A DNA stretch of 64,000 nucleotides from positions 1 to 64,000 of the forward strand of contig CAZJBS010000014.1 in assembly GCA_964544475.1 (NCBI GenBank). The letters run 5' to 3'. Position numbers and translations under genes: made by a program. Shown here piece by piece: positions 50,759 through 60,119 of this stretch; the first letter of the stretch is position 1, and the number at the start of each line of letters is the position of its first letter. The notes beneath the pieces were generated by a model. The model was not told where the DNA came from, did not search any database, and saw only the letters and a program-made list of their open reading frames with translations. This DNA comes from CAZJBS01 sp964544475 (GTDB taxonomy: Bacteria > CLD3 > SB21).

Positions 50759-51301
50759 ATGAAGCGCTTGCGGAAGATTCTGACAATTGCTTTGGCCATG
50801 ATCGGTTTGATCACCGTTTTCTCTGGCGCTCTGGTCATCTTTCGTTCGGATGTCGCCGTTGAGTCGACATCGGATAGGTGGATGGACCTGGCATTGGCGG
50901 AGGCGGCCCTTGCGCTAAAGTCGCGGGATATTCCGGTCGGTGCGGTCCTCGTCGAGGCAGATTCCGTGTTGGGCAAAGGTCACAATTCGGTCCGCCTCGA
51001 CAGTCTGGCCGGAGGCCATGCCGAAATGAACGCCATTTCTCAGGCTTTGGCCGGCAACCATTTTCGCGGGTTCCATGGACGTGATCTGGTACTCTATACA
51101 ACCCTGGAGCCGTGCGAGATGTGCGCGGGCGCCATTCGTCATTATGGTATCCGGCACGTCGTCATCCTGCAACCTCTTGGGCCGTTGGAAAGATGGCGGC
51201 GGCTTAGCAACGCTGCAGGCTACGTTTGGAGAATGGGCTTTGAAAAGAACGAGGACAAGCAGGAGGCGCTTTTCAGGCAGCACCCCGATTATCGCCAATA
51301 G
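50759..51301 (+). CDS. Membrane-anchored TadA/CDA-type deaminase
   Basis: A 180-residue zinc deaminase. The zinc site is His87/Glu89 (GGHAEMNAI) plus Cys119 and Cys122 (LEPCEMCAGAI), as in tRNA adenosine deaminase and guanine/cytidine deaminases. Uniquely, it begins MKRLRK followed by a single hydrophobic helix (7-28), the arrangement of an N-in signal anchor, placing the enzyme outside the cytoplasm. It starts immediately after the GT4 stop (2 bases), so it belongs to the glycan cluster. Its substrate is unlikely to be tRNA if exported. Confidence 0.82.
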   Translation: MKRLRKILTIALAMIGLITVFSGALVIFRSDVAVESTSDRWMDLALAEAALALKSRDIPVGAVLVEADSVLGKGHNSVRLDSLAGGHAEMNAISQALAGNHFRGFHGRDLVLYTTLEPCEMCAGAIRHYGIRHVVILQPLGPLERWRRLSNAAGYVWRMGFEKNEDKQEALFRQHPDYRQ

Positions 51302-51444
51302 CCGGGCCGGTTGCCCATACCTTACCAACAAAATGAGGCCCCCACTTGTTTTGTTCTTGAGATTGCAATACCTTGCCGCACTTGGTACAAGTCTCTCTTT
51401 CGAATTAACACATCGCATTTCATCGAACCGTCTTACATGATTCT

Positions 51445-54400
51445 ATGGATATTCTCCATTTAGTCCGTCTCATCCTGCTGTTGACGGCGGCGGCCGTTTT
51501 TGTCGGTTTGGTCAGGCAGTTGCCGGCGGGCAAGGTCCGCGGTGTATATTTGGTGGCGACCGGATTCGGAGTGATCCTGTTTCATATGGGGTGCAAATTA
51601 CTCTTACAGTCACCATGGATCGGTGAGCCCGTCCTTGGACTCGTGGCCGCCGTTACAAATTGGACGGGTTGGATGGGTGAAACGGCAGGACTGGTTCTCG
51701 TCATGTACGGCTCGTACCTGGCGATTCGATCATTGATTCCACAATTATCAGAGCATTACAGCAGCCTCATGGAGCGTTCCCTGGTGGGGGTCTATCTTGT
51801 GCAGGACGGCTTGATCACGTTTGTCAATCCCAGGTTGGCTGAGATTTTTGGGTACCGGGTTTCTGACATGGTCGGCAAGCCGTTTCTGGATTTTGTGGCG
51901 CCGGAATCAATCGCGACGGTGATGGAAAACGTCAAACAGCGTCTGGATGGACACCTGAATGCGGTTCATTATGAATTAAAGGGCATCACCCGGCAAGGAA
52001 ACGTGGTCGATGTCGAGGTATACGGTAACCGGACGTCTTACCTTGGCAAGCCGGCCCTGCATGGTACACTCCTTGATATCACGTGGCGAAAAAAAGCAGA
52101 ACAGGAGCTTCTAAAGTCACACGATCGATATCGTTCGCTGATGGAGCAAAGTGGGGAAGGCGTTTGGCGGATCGAATTCGAAGCGCCACTTGAAACGTCC
52201 CGTCCACCCCGGAAACAAGTGGACCATATCATTGATTTAAGCCGAATCGCAGAGTGCAACAACAAGCTGGCCCGAATGAATGGTCTCGAAAGGTCCGGGG
52301 ATCTGGTCGGAAAACGCATGACCGATTTGTTTCCGAAAAACGATCGCCTTGTGGAATTGTTGACTCGGTTTGTCAACACCGGCTATCAGCTCACCGACGC
52401 AGAGATGACCGTCGATGGTCGCGAGGGTGAAGTCCGTCACTTTCTCCTTAATTTGATTGGATTCACAGAAGACGGCTGTTTGAGCCACATCTGGGGGATC
52501 CAAAGGGACATCACCCTGCTGACGGAAGCGAGAAACGCCTTGAGCCGCATCGCGGAGGACGTCGCGCCCAGTGAGGGTGACGAGTTTTTCCGTATTGTCG
52601 CACAACGCCTGTCGGAGGCCCTGCGTGTCAAAGTCGTTGTGGTCGGTCTTTTGTCGGAAGACGGACGCCATGGGGTTACGAAGGCGGTACACGTAGACCG
52701 TGCTTTTGCACCAAACTTCATTGTCAACCTAGAAACGGGCGTCTTCCGCAATGTGTTGCAGAAAAATACCTGGTGTTGCCCCCAGGATGCGTCCCGGCAC
52801 TTCGGCGATGATCCTTTCATGACCACAATGCATATCGACAGTCTGATTTGCACACCGCTGGTGGGTCATCGTGCTGAGGTCGTTGGTTTTATTGCCGCCA
52901 TGGACGCGAGGCCAATGCCGGACTTGGATTTCAAGAAAACTCTCATGGAGGTGTTTGCGCTTCGCACCGCCGGGGAATTGCGTCGCATAAATACCGAGGA
53001 TGCACTGCGTCAGTCAGAGCAGAGGTATCGCGGCCTTTTTGAAAATTCGTTGACCGCAAATTACATCTCCACGCCGGACGGACGATTGTTGGCCTGTAAT
53101 GAGAGCTTTGCACGTCTGTACGGATTTGATTCGGTTGCCGAAGCGATGAGCGTTCGTGCGGAGGAGGTGTACACGGACCGTCGACAACACGAAGCCTTTG
53201 TCAGGATGATCCGCGAAAAGGGGAAGCTGGCGCAATCTGAATCCACGTACGTCCGGAAGGACGGCCGGCTCCTGCATGTCGTGGAGAACGCCATTGGCGT
53301 CTTTGATGAGGCGGGCAACCTGATCCAGATCGAGGGTACGCTGCTCGATGTGACCGAACGTAAACGCATGGAAGAACAATTGCTGCAATCGCAGAAGATC
53401 GACAGCCTCGGCGTTCTGGCGGGAGGGATTGCCCACGATTTCAACAACCTTCTGACGATCGTGAATACGAACTTGTTTCTGGCGGAGGCCTCCTTGGAAC
53501 CGGGCCATCCGGTTTTGGGGCCCATCAATGAAATAAAGACCACGGTCAAACGGGCGGTTTCCTTGACCGGCCAGATACTCGCTTTTGGCCGGAAGCAGGT
53601 CATGGAGCGAAAGCATCACGAATTGGATGTCATCGTTCAGGAATTTGCGGTTACATTGCGGCGCATTATTGAAGAGGATATTCAAATTTCACTTTCCGTG
53701 AACAGCAGTGGCACGGTTATTCATTGCGATCGCGGCCAGATCGAACAAATTCTTCTCAATCTGTGTGTGAACGCCCGGGATGCCATGCAAAAGGGAGGAA
53801 CTATAGGCATACGTACCTATGCCACGACATTCACGGAGGAGTTCTGCGCCGAAAACGGATGGGCAAGAGAGGGGCGTTTCGTGTGTCTTGAGGTCACGGA
53901 TGACGGCTGCGGCATCGATGCCGGCGTTCTGGAAAAAATCTTTGATCCGTTCTTCACCACAAAAGAAGTGGGCAAAGGCAGTGGCATGGGATTGGCCGTT
54001 GTCTATGGGATCATCAAAGCCCATCAGGGGTTATTGGACGTACGAACCGCACCTGGACGCGGTTCGATGTTTTCGGCCTATCTGCCGGCGGTCGAGAGAA
54101 TGACAGAAGAAACGGACGAGCGCTCCCTGGGAAAGACGGCGACGAGGCGGGGTTCAGAGACGATTCTCCTCGTGGAAGATAACAATCAAATCAGGGATGT
54201 GACATCCATGATATTGGCGGAACACGGGTACACAGTCTTGACGGCCAATAATGGTGAAGAAGCCGTCCAGATCATGGCGCATCCCGACAATCACATTGAT
54301 TTGGTCTTCACCGACATGGTGATGCCCAAGATGGGTGGTCGTGAATTGTTTGAAGTGACCAGAAAAGCAAAACCCGAGATGAAGTTTATTTTCACGAGTG

Positions 54401-54522
54401 GCTATACGTTTGTGGCGCAGGATATGGATTTTATTGGCAAAAGCAGCCTTGTGTTTATTCAGAAACCCTACCAGCTTGATGCCTTACTGGGGACCATTCG
54501 ACAAGTCATGGATGCCCGCTGA
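51445..54522 (+). CDS. Multi-sensor hybrid histidine kinase
   Basis: A 1025-residue sensor. Residues 1-90 contain three membrane helices, then a PAS domain (about 105-215), a second PAS-like domain (225-365), a GAF domain (about 375-510), a third PAS domain (about 520-645), a HisKA/HATPase kinase core with the phospho-His in GGIAHDFNNLL near 661, ATP-lid GKGSGMGLAVVYGI near 848, and a C-terminal receiver (ILLVEDNNQIRDV; Asp in FTDMVMPKM). No output regulator is adjacent. Its signal is unknown. ATG at 51445 lacks a strong ribosome site. Confidence 0.9.
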   Translation: MDILHLVRLILLLTAAAVFVGLVRQLPAGKVRGVYLVATGFGVILFHMGCKLLLQSPWIGEPVLGLVAAVTNWTGWMGETAGLVLVMYGSYLAIRSLIPQLSEHYSSLMERSLVGVYLVQDGLITFVNPRLAEIFGYRVSDMVGKPFLDFVAPESIATVMENVKQRLDGHLNAVHYELKGITRQGNVVDVEVYGNRTSYLGKPALHGTLLDITWRKKAEQELLKSHDRYRSLMEQSGEGVWRIEFEAPLETSRPPRKQVDHIIDLSRIAECNNKLARMNGLERSGDLVGKRMTDLFPKNDRLVELLTRFVNTGYQLTDAEMTVDGREGEVRHFLLNLIGFTEDGCLSHIWGIQRDITLLTEARNALSRIAEDVAPSEGDEFFRIVAQRLSEALRVKVVVVGLLSEDGRHGVTKAVHVDRAFAPNFIVNLETGVFRNVLQKNTWCCPQDASRHFGDDPFMTTMHIDSLICTPLVGHRAEVVGFIAAMDARPMPDLDFKKTLMEVFALRTAGELRRINTEDALRQSEQRYRGLFENSLTANYISTPDGRLLACNESFARLYGFDSVAEAMSVRAEEVYTDRRQHEAFVRMIREKGKLAQSESTYVRKDGRLLHVVENAIGVFDEAGNLIQIEGTLLDVTERKRMEEQLLQSQKIDSLGVLAGGIAHDFNNLLTIVNTNLFLAEASLEPGHPVLGPINEIKTTVKRAVSLTGQILAFGRKQVMERKHHELDVIVQEFAVTLRRIIEEDIQISLSVNSSGTVIHCDRGQIEQILLNLCVNARDAMQKGGTIGIRTYATTFTEEFCAENGWAREGRFVCLEVTDDGCGIDAGVLEKIFDPFFTTKEVGKGSGMGLAVVYGIIKAHQGLLDVRTAPGRGSMFSAYLPAVERMTEETDERSLGKTATRRGSETILLVEDNNQIRDVTSMILAEHGYTVLTANNGEEAVQIMAHPDNHIDLVFTDMVMPKMGGRELFEVTRKAKPEMKFIFTSGYTFVAQDMDFIGKSSLVFIQKPYQLDALLGTIRQVMDAR

Positions 54523-54563
54523 TTCGTTGCCGGCCGCTCCGCCATCCCGTTGATGCCTTACCC

Positions 54564-54592
54564 TTGACAATGTTGCAGCCGCGGTGTATTAT
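54564..54592 (+). promoter_or_regulatory. Promoter of the Gld-type ABC operon
   Basis: TTGACA (54564-54569), 17-base spacer, TATTAT (54587-54592), 53 bases before the ATG at 54645. Near-consensus. Confidence 0.85.
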
Positions 54593-54644
54593 TAGCCGTT
54601 TTTTTGACACCGAAACAAACCATGTAACCAAGGAAGCATTTTTC

Positions 54645-55592
54645 ATGATACGTATTGACAATCTGACCAAGAACTATGGTGAGGTCAGGGCGGTCGACGC
54701 CATTTCATTCGATGTTCATGATGGGGAAGTGCTCGGTTTTCTCGGGCCCAATGGCGCCGGCAAGTCAACGACACTGAAAATAATCACGACGTATCTGGCG
54801 CCCACATCCGGAAGGGTTCTGGTCAACGACCAGAGTGTGTCGGATCATTCATTGGCCATCCGCAAACAAATCGGCTATCTGCCGGAAATCAACCCGTTGT
54901 ACCCCGAAATGACGGTGTACGATTTCCTGAAATTTGTATCCGATGTGCGCCGGCTAAATCCCGCCGGATTCCGTAAACGTCTTGGGGAGGTTGTCGAACT
55001 CTGCGGTCTGAAGGGTGTGATTCACAAGACCATCGGAGAACTCTCAAAAGGCTACAAACAACGCGTGGGACTGGCCCAGGCCATCTTTCACGATCCAAAG
55101 ATCATCATTCTTGACGAGCCTTCGAGCGGACTCGATCCCAACCAGATTGTGGAAATCAGAGAATTGATCAAGACCCTGGGCCGCAAAAAAACGCTGATTT
55201 TTTCGAGCCACATACTTCAGGAAGTTCAGGCCACGGCCGACCGGATGGTCATCATCAACAAGGGAAAAATCGTCGCCAACGGCACGACGTCGGAACTGAT
55301 GACCGGATTTAAGGGAAAGACGGTATTGACGATGGAATTGGTGAATGCCTCCGTCGATGGGATTGACAAGCTCCCATCGGTCGTATCGGGCGTCACCGTG
55401 GCCGGAAAGGAAAAAAACGGCTCACTGATGACCGTTCGGCTGGAGTATCCCAACGCCAGCGACCCCCGTTCGGACATTTTTGCGTATGCCGTCCAACAGA
55501 AGTGGATCATTCTGGAAATGAGTCGTCACAAAGTGAGTTTGGAAGATGTTTTCCGTGTTTTGACCCTGGAAGGAGGAGCCGCCGATGCATAA
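54645..55592 (+). CDS. ABC transporter ATP-binding protein (GldA-like)
   Basis: A 315-residue ABC ATPase with Walker A GPNGAGKST near 38-46, signature LSKGYKQRVGLAQAI, Walker B KIIILDEPSSGLDPNQ and a C-terminal regulatory extension (about 215-315) as in GldA/DrrA proteins. It pairs with the permease and GldG-like genes downstream. AGGA lies before ATG 54645; the frame is open to 54564, which would include the promoter. Confidence 0.92.
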   Translation: MIRIDNLTKNYGEVRAVDAISFDVHDGEVLGFLGPNGAGKSTTLKIITTYLAPTSGRVLVNDQSVSDHSLAIRKQIGYLPEINPLYPEMTVYDFLKFVSDVRRLNPAGFRKRLGEVVELCGLKGVIHKTIGELSKGYKQRVGLAQAIFHDPKIIILDEPSSGLDPNQIVEIRELIKTLGRKKTLIFSSHILQEVQATADRMVIINKGKIVANGTTSELMTGFKGKTVLTMELVNASVDGIDKLPSVVSGVTVAGKEKNGSLMTVRLEYPNASDPRSDIFAYAVQQKWIILEMSRHKVSLEDVFRVLTLEGGAADA

Positions 55593-56298
55593 CGTGGGGA
55601 TCATATACCGCAAAGAACTTGCCGCATTCTTCTACAGCCCCGTGGCCTACATTGTGCTTCTTGTTTTTTCACTCATCACAGCATGGATGTTCACGAACAC
55701 ATTCTTCCTGATGAACCAATCTGATCTGCGGGCTCTGTTCGAGGTTGTGCCATTAGTCCTTGTGTTCTTCGTTCCCGCAATAACGATGGGTTTGGTGGCC
55801 CGAGAAAAGCAGGCGGGGACCGTTGAATTTCTTTTTACGATGCCCTTGACCGACGTCGAGATCGTCGCGGGCAAGTTCCTGGCCGGATGGACGCTGATGG
55901 CCGTGGCCTTGGGCTTCACGTTGGTCCATTTCGTGACATTATTGTTTGTTGGAACCCAGGTCGATATAGGCGCTCTTGTCTGCGGTTACTTGGGGCTGCT
56001 TCTGGTAGGCGCCTTCTATACGAGCATCGGGATTCTGGGGAGCGCCGTCACAGGCAATCAAATGGTGGCATTCATAGTGAGTTTTCTGATTATTTTTGTC
56101 TTCTTCATCATGGAAAAAGCTCTGGTGTTCTTTCCGACATTCTTGAGCGCCATCCTTCAATATGCCAGCGTCGATTACCACCTGAATAACATTGTCCGCG
56201 GCGTCGTGGACTCGCGCAACCTGATCTATTTCGGATCGGGCATTACGACGTTCCTGTTGTTGAGCACGAGAATACTTGAAATGAGAAAATGGAAGTAG
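55585..56298 (+). CDS. ABC transporter permease (GldF-like)
   Basis: A 237-residue ABC-2-type permease with six membrane helices. It begins with IIYRKELAAFFYSPVAYIVL, a hallmark of GldF and Nos-type permeases, and contains REKQAGTVEFLFTMPLTD. It overlaps the ATPase gene by 8 bases. It is half of the GldAFG-type module. Confidence 0.92.
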   Translation: MHNVGIIYRKELAAFFYSPVAYIVLLVFSLITAWMFTNTFFLMNQSDLRALFEVVPLVLVFFVPAITMGLVAREKQAGTVEFLFTMPLTDVEIVAGKFLAGWTLMAVALGFTLVHFVTLLFVGTQVDIGALVCGYLGLLLVGAFYTSIGILGSAVTGNQMVAFIVSFLIIFVFFIMEKALVFFPTFLSAILQYASVDYHLNNIVRGVVDSRNLIYFGSGITTFLLLSTRILEMRKWK

Positions 56299-56309
56299 GA
56301 GGAAGGCAC

Positions 56310-57866
56310 ATGCCAAGCATCACCACCAAGAATCAGTTTGTCAATTATCTCCTTCTCCTTGTTTCCATTTTGGTCATCCTGAATATCGTCGCGCGGACGT
56401 TGTTCGTTCGCGTTGACCTGACCGATCGTAAAATGTATTCTCTTTCGGAATCCAGCCGTGATGTGATTGGGAAATTGGAGGATCGTCTGGTTGCGAAGGT
56501 GTTTTTCTCCTCGGACATTCCCGGCACATACGCCAACCAGAAGCGATATTTGCAGGATATCCTTGAAGAATACCAGGCGTATTCCGGCGGTCGCTTTCGT
56601 TTTGAATTCATAAGCCCGGACAAGGATGAAAAACTCCAAAAACAGGCTCAGGAGTACAATATTCCGCCGGTCCAGATGCAGGCGATTGAAAACGACAAAA
56701 TGGAGGTTCGAAACGTCTACATGGGGCTGGTCTTTCTTTACAATGATAAGAAAGAGACCATTCCCGTTCTTCAAACGACACAGGGTCTCGAGTATAATCT
56801 CACGGCCACCGTCAAGAAGATAACAGCGGCCAGCCTTAAAAGTGTTGGGATGGTGTCGGTCGAAAATGAGGAAGTGTCCGTGCAGGGGCTGCGACAGTTC
56901 CTGGAGCAGATCTACTCGATTCAAACCGTGACGCTGGCCACACCGGTTCCGTCCAATATTATGACGCTGGTTATGAATGGAGTCAGGGATTCGCTGAAGG
57001 CGGAGGAGCTCTTCCATCTGGACCAATTCTTGATGCGCGGTGGCCGGCTTTTTCTGGCCCAGGGCAGGATCCACGACATGTGGCAGCAGGGTTTCGCCAT
57101 GGACATACGATCAAATATTTTTACGTTCCTGGAGCATTACGGCGTCGGCATTGGGCATGAATTGCTGATCGACAATGCCTGCACGCAAATTCAGGTGCAA
57201 TCGCAACAAGGCCCTTTCCTTGTCCGGAATGCGATTGATTATCCGCCGTTTCCAATGATTCAGCGTTTCAACACAACGCATGCCTTGACCAGGGATTTGA
57301 CGGTGGCCCGGCTGTTTTTTGTAAGTGAAGTGACGCCGGTGCAGCCCGGTGGACTATCTTTTGAACCATTGATGTATACGTCAGACAAAACAGGTGCATT
57401 GCAGGGACCCTTCTATCAGATTTCGCCCATGCAAAACCCGATGATGAAAGTTTTCCCTTTTTCGTCAAAGGTCGTGGCCGGCATCGTGGAGGGGACGGCC
57501 AGCAGCTTTTTCAAGGACAGTGCGGTTTTTGCGGCCCGTTCTGGTTTCATCGGCACCACGTCGGATTTGCACATGGTGATCGTGACGGACAACCAGTTTT
57601 TTAACGACAAACGGGCAGGCGGTATCCCTGAAAACGCCACATTTATTCTGAATACCGTGGATTATCTGTGCGGCGACGAGGAACTTATCACGATCCGGGC
57701 CAAAGACGTGACCCAGAGGCCTTTGGCCGAACTCTCGGATGGAGCGCGGCAATCGATCAAATGGATCAATGTGGCGCTGCCGGCATTCCTGATCGTCGGC
57801 TTTGGTCTGGTCCGATGGCGTATCAATCGTAACCGACGAAAAGTTTTGGAGGAAATCTATGGATAG
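56310..57866 (+). CDS. GldG-like ABC transport auxiliary protein
   Basis: A 518-residue protein with one N-terminal helix (about 10-30), a large extracytoplasmic part and one C-terminal helix (about 488-505). It has the family pattern VDLTDRKMYSLSESSRDVIGKL near 35-56, and ENATFILNTVDYLCGDEELI near the C-terminus. It matches the uncharacterised transport system domain found in GldG. GGAGGAAGG precedes ATG 56310; the gene follows the permease by 11 bases. Confidence 0.9.
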   Translation: MPSITTKNQFVNYLLLLVSILVILNIVARTLFVRVDLTDRKMYSLSESSRDVIGKLEDRLVAKVFFSSDIPGTYANQKRYLQDILEEYQAYSGGRFRFEFISPDKDEKLQKQAQEYNIPPVQMQAIENDKMEVRNVYMGLVFLYNDKKETIPVLQTTQGLEYNLTATVKKITAASLKSVGMVSVENEEVSVQGLRQFLEQIYSIQTVTLATPVPSNIMTLVMNGVRDSLKAEELFHLDQFLMRGGRLFLAQGRIHDMWQQGFAMDIRSNIFTFLEHYGVGIGHELLIDNACTQIQVQSQQGPFLVRNAIDYPPFPMIQRFNTTHALTRDLTVARLFFVSEVTPVQPGGLSFEPLMYTSDKTGALQGPFYQISPMQNPMMKVFPFSSKVVAGIVEGTASSFFKDSAVFAARSGFIGTTSDLHMVIVTDNQFFNDKRAGGIPENATFILNTVDYLCGDEELITIRAKDVTQRPLAELSDGARQSIKWINVALPAFLIVGFGLVRWRINRNRRKVLEEIYG

Positions 57867-58374
57867 TCTCAAGGGCTGGAAGCCGTATGTCATTCTTTTG
57901 GGGGTGCTGGTTCTCTTGCTGATCTACACCCAATGGAAGGAGAGTCGTTATCAGCCGACCGTAGAACCGATATTCAGGGCCAAAGCCTCATCGATCGTTT
58001 CGTTCACAATCGCTCGGGGAATGTCTGAATTCACGATTGTGAAACTGGATTCGTCGTGGGCTTTCGAGAGCCCGGACACTGGCGTCGTCGACACCCTGAA
58101 AGTCAGGCAATTTCTTGAGTCGGTCATGACAGCCAAAAGGGAGGACTATGTGACCGAAGACACTTCCAAACATGTCACCTACGACGTTGCCGGGGATCGG
58201 GCGGTCAAACTGAGCGTTCGCCACCTAAGTGGCGAAGAAACCGTCTACCTGGGCCGGTCAAGATCGGACTACAACCGGGAGTACATACGTTTTCCGGATG
58301 ATCCTCGCGTCTACCTGATACACGACGATATTCTGAGAATGGTCGGGGCGACGATTTCGTATTGGCGGAAATAG
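57859..58374 (+). CDS. DUF4340-type membrane-anchored protein
   Basis: A 171-residue protein with one N-terminal helix (PYVILLGVLVLLLIY) and an extracytoplasmic domain resembling DUF4340: TIARGMSEFTIVKLDSSWAFESP and VYLIHDDIL near the end. DUF4340 proteins are commonly encoded right after GldG-like genes. It overlaps the previous gene by 8 bases; GGAGG lies 6 bases before ATG 57859. It is shorter than many family members. Confidence 0.85.
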   Translation: MDSLKGWKPYVILLGVLVLLLIYTQWKESRYQPTVEPIFRAKASSIVSFTIARGMSEFTIVKLDSSWAFESPDTGVVDTLKVRQFLESVMTAKREDYVTEDTSKHVTYDVAGDRAVKLSVRHLSGEETVYLGRSRSDYNREYIRFPDDPRVYLIHDDILRMVGATISYWRK

Positions 58375-58423
58375 TCGGATAATAACGCGAGCGGAGAGAG
58401 ACACACGAACTTCGTAACCAGGA

Positions 58424-59497
58424 TCACGTCGCTTCTTTAAGCAAGGCTTCGTTTTCGGCGAGCCTCAGCTTATCGACGATGTCGTCCAGCTTGCCTCCCA
58501 TCACACCCTCCAAATCGTAAATCGTAAGACCGACCCGGTGATCTGTCAGACGGTTTTGTGGGAAATTGTACGTGCGGATTTTCTCACTCCGGTCGCCGCT
58601 GCCGACCATGGATCTGCGTTGGGAAGCAATCTTCGCGTCCTGTTCGTGTTTCCGCATTTCGTACAGGCGCGCTTTGAGGACTTTCATGGCTTTCTCACGA
58701 TTCTTCAATTGTGAGCGCTCCTCCTGACATTGCACGACAAGGCCGGTCGGCACGTGGGTCATGCGCACGGCGGTTTCCACCTTGTTGACGTTCTGTCCGC
58801 CTTTTCCCCCCGATCGATAAATGTCGATCCGCAGGTCGGCCGGATTGATCACGATGTCCTTGTCGACTTCGTCAAACACCGGCAGGACGGCGACGGTGGC
58901 GGCCGACGTGTGCACACGCCCTTGCGTTTCGGTTTTTGGAACCCGCTGAACGCGATGTGTACCGCTTTCAAATTTGAGAAGGCCATAGGCGCCAGAGCCC
59001 TGGACCTCGAAAATAATTTCTTTGAACCCCCCCTGATTGGCCTCCGTGAAGTCTATGATCTCAACACGCCAGCCTTTCTTTTCTACAAAATAGCGGTACA
59101 TGGCGAAAAGATCTCCGGCGAAAATGCCCGCCTCGTCGCCGCCCGTGCCTGCCCTTATTTCCAATATGCAGTCTCCGGAGTCGTGCGGATCTCGGGGAAT
59201 AAGCATGTACTTCAGTTCTGTCTCGGTCTTTTCCTTCTCGATCTCAAGCTGTTGCAACTCGTCTTTGGCCATGTTTTTCAAATCCGTATCGGCGGAGTTG
59301 CGAAGGATGTCCTCGTCGCCCTCGATATCCTTAAGCAGCCGTCGGTAGGACTCATACTTGTTGACAATTTCCTCCAGTTGAGTCCGTTCCTTGCCGAGAC
59401 TTCGGAAAAGGGCCTGGTCGGCAATCGTCTCCGGACGTGTCAGAAGGTCAGTCACTTCGTGAAACCGGGTTGTTACGCGTTCAAGCTGATCAATCAT
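58424..59497 (-). CDS. prfA: Peptide chain release factor 1
   Basis: A complete 357-residue class I release factor. The peptidyl-tRNA hydrolysis motif GGQ is at 233-235 (GKGGQNVNK). The stop-codon-reading tripeptide region is PKT at 187-189 (HRVQRVPKTETQGR), corresponding to PAT/PVT of RF1 rather than SPF of RF2, so it reads UAA/UAG. It is transcribed on the minus strand downstream of rpmE, after the terminator at 59536-59575. Confidence 0.95.
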   Translation of the reverse strand: MIDQLERVTTRFHEVTDLLTRPETIADQALFRSLGKERTQLEEIVNKYESYRRLLKDIEGDEDILRNSADTDLKNMAKDELQQLEIEKEKTETELKYMLIPRDPHDSGDCILEIRAGTGGDEAGIFAGDLFAMYRYFVEKKGWRVEIIDFTEANQGGFKEIIFEVQGSGAYGLLKFESGTHRVQRVPKTETQGRVHTSAATVAVLPVFDEVDKDIVINPADLRIDIYRSGGKGGQNVNKVETAVRMTHVPTGLVVQCQEERSQLKNREKAMKVLKARLYEMRKHEQDAKIASQRRSMVGSGDRSEKIRTYNFPQNRLTDHRVGLTIYDLEGVMGGKLDDIVDKLRLAENEALLKEAT

Positions 59498-59535
59498 GGG
59501 CAGGGTCGTGTTGATGGGATGGAATCAAAAAAGCG

Positions 59536-59575
59536 AAATAAAAAAGGGATATGCTTCCGTCGGAAGCATATCCCT
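59536..59575 (-). terminator. Rho-independent terminator of rpmE
   Basis: A perfect 14-base-pair stem (59545-59558 with 59562-59575) with a 3-base loop. On the minus strand a U-rich run (UUUUUUAUUU) follows. It sits between rpmE and prfA. Confidence 0.85.
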
Positions 59576-59593
59576 GTGAACGATTTGACCTAT

Positions 59594-59815
59594 CTACTTT
59601 TCGGATTTTGTTTCGCGGAACTTGGCAAACTTCTTGTTGAACTTTTCCACACGGCCGGCCGTATCGATCAGTTTCTGCGTGCCGGTGAAAAAGGGATGGC
59701 AGTTTGAACAGATTTCAACTTTGATATCACCGACAGTCGATCGTGTTGTAAAAGTATTGCCACACGAGCACGTGACATGCGACAAGCGATAGTTGGGATG
59801 AATGGCGTATTTCAT
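59594..59815 (-). CDS. rpmE: Ribosomal protein bL31, zinc-binding form
   Basis: A 73-residue bL31. It carries the zinc-binding cysteines Cys16, Cys18, Cys36 and Cys39 (TCSCG and CSNCHPF), which mark the C+ form, and the typical FTGTQKLIDTAGRVEKFNKK. A part of the large ribosomal subunit. The promoter at 59878-59906 leaves a leader of about 55 bases. Confidence 0.96.
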   Translation of the reverse strand: MKYAIHPNYRLSHVTCSCGNTFTTRSTVGDIKVEICSNCHPFFTGTQKLIDTAGRVEKFNKKFAKFRETKSEK

Positions 59816-59877
59816 GAAGGCGTCCTTAGCTTTGATACGGTCACTAATCTTTGGCCGAACTGGTCTTTCGGGTCGGC

Positions 59878-59906
59878 ATTATAGCAAACAGTCTCATGAA
59901 AAACAA
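59878..59906 (-). promoter_or_regulatory. Promoter of rpmE
   Basis: On the minus strand TTGTTT (59901-59906), 17-base spacer, TATAAT (59878-59883). The 304-base gap 59816-60119 holds this promoter and the divergent kinase promoter; nothing else is seen there. Confidence 0.8.
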
Positions 59907-60057
59907 ATGTTTTTTTCAATTCGGCCATTGGAAGCGATCCTGTGGTATCATCAGGGACAGGGCAATCGGCCCTCATTTTTCATGAGTCGCTCAGATCGAC
60001 CCAGCCTCCCACGAAGCGATGTTGGATGCGTGAGACCGTATTTCCCGTAAACTGGCC

Positions 60058-60086
60058 TTGATAAAGGTGAAGAAAACGAATACATT
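60058..60086 (+). promoter_or_regulatory. Promoter of the sensor kinase gene
   Basis: TTGATA (60058-60063), 17-base spacer, TACATT (60081-60086), 33 bases before the ATG at 60120. Supports that start. Confidence 0.75.
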
Positions 60087-60119
60087 TCGCCATCTATGAC
60101 GACCAGGATGCCGTAGTTC

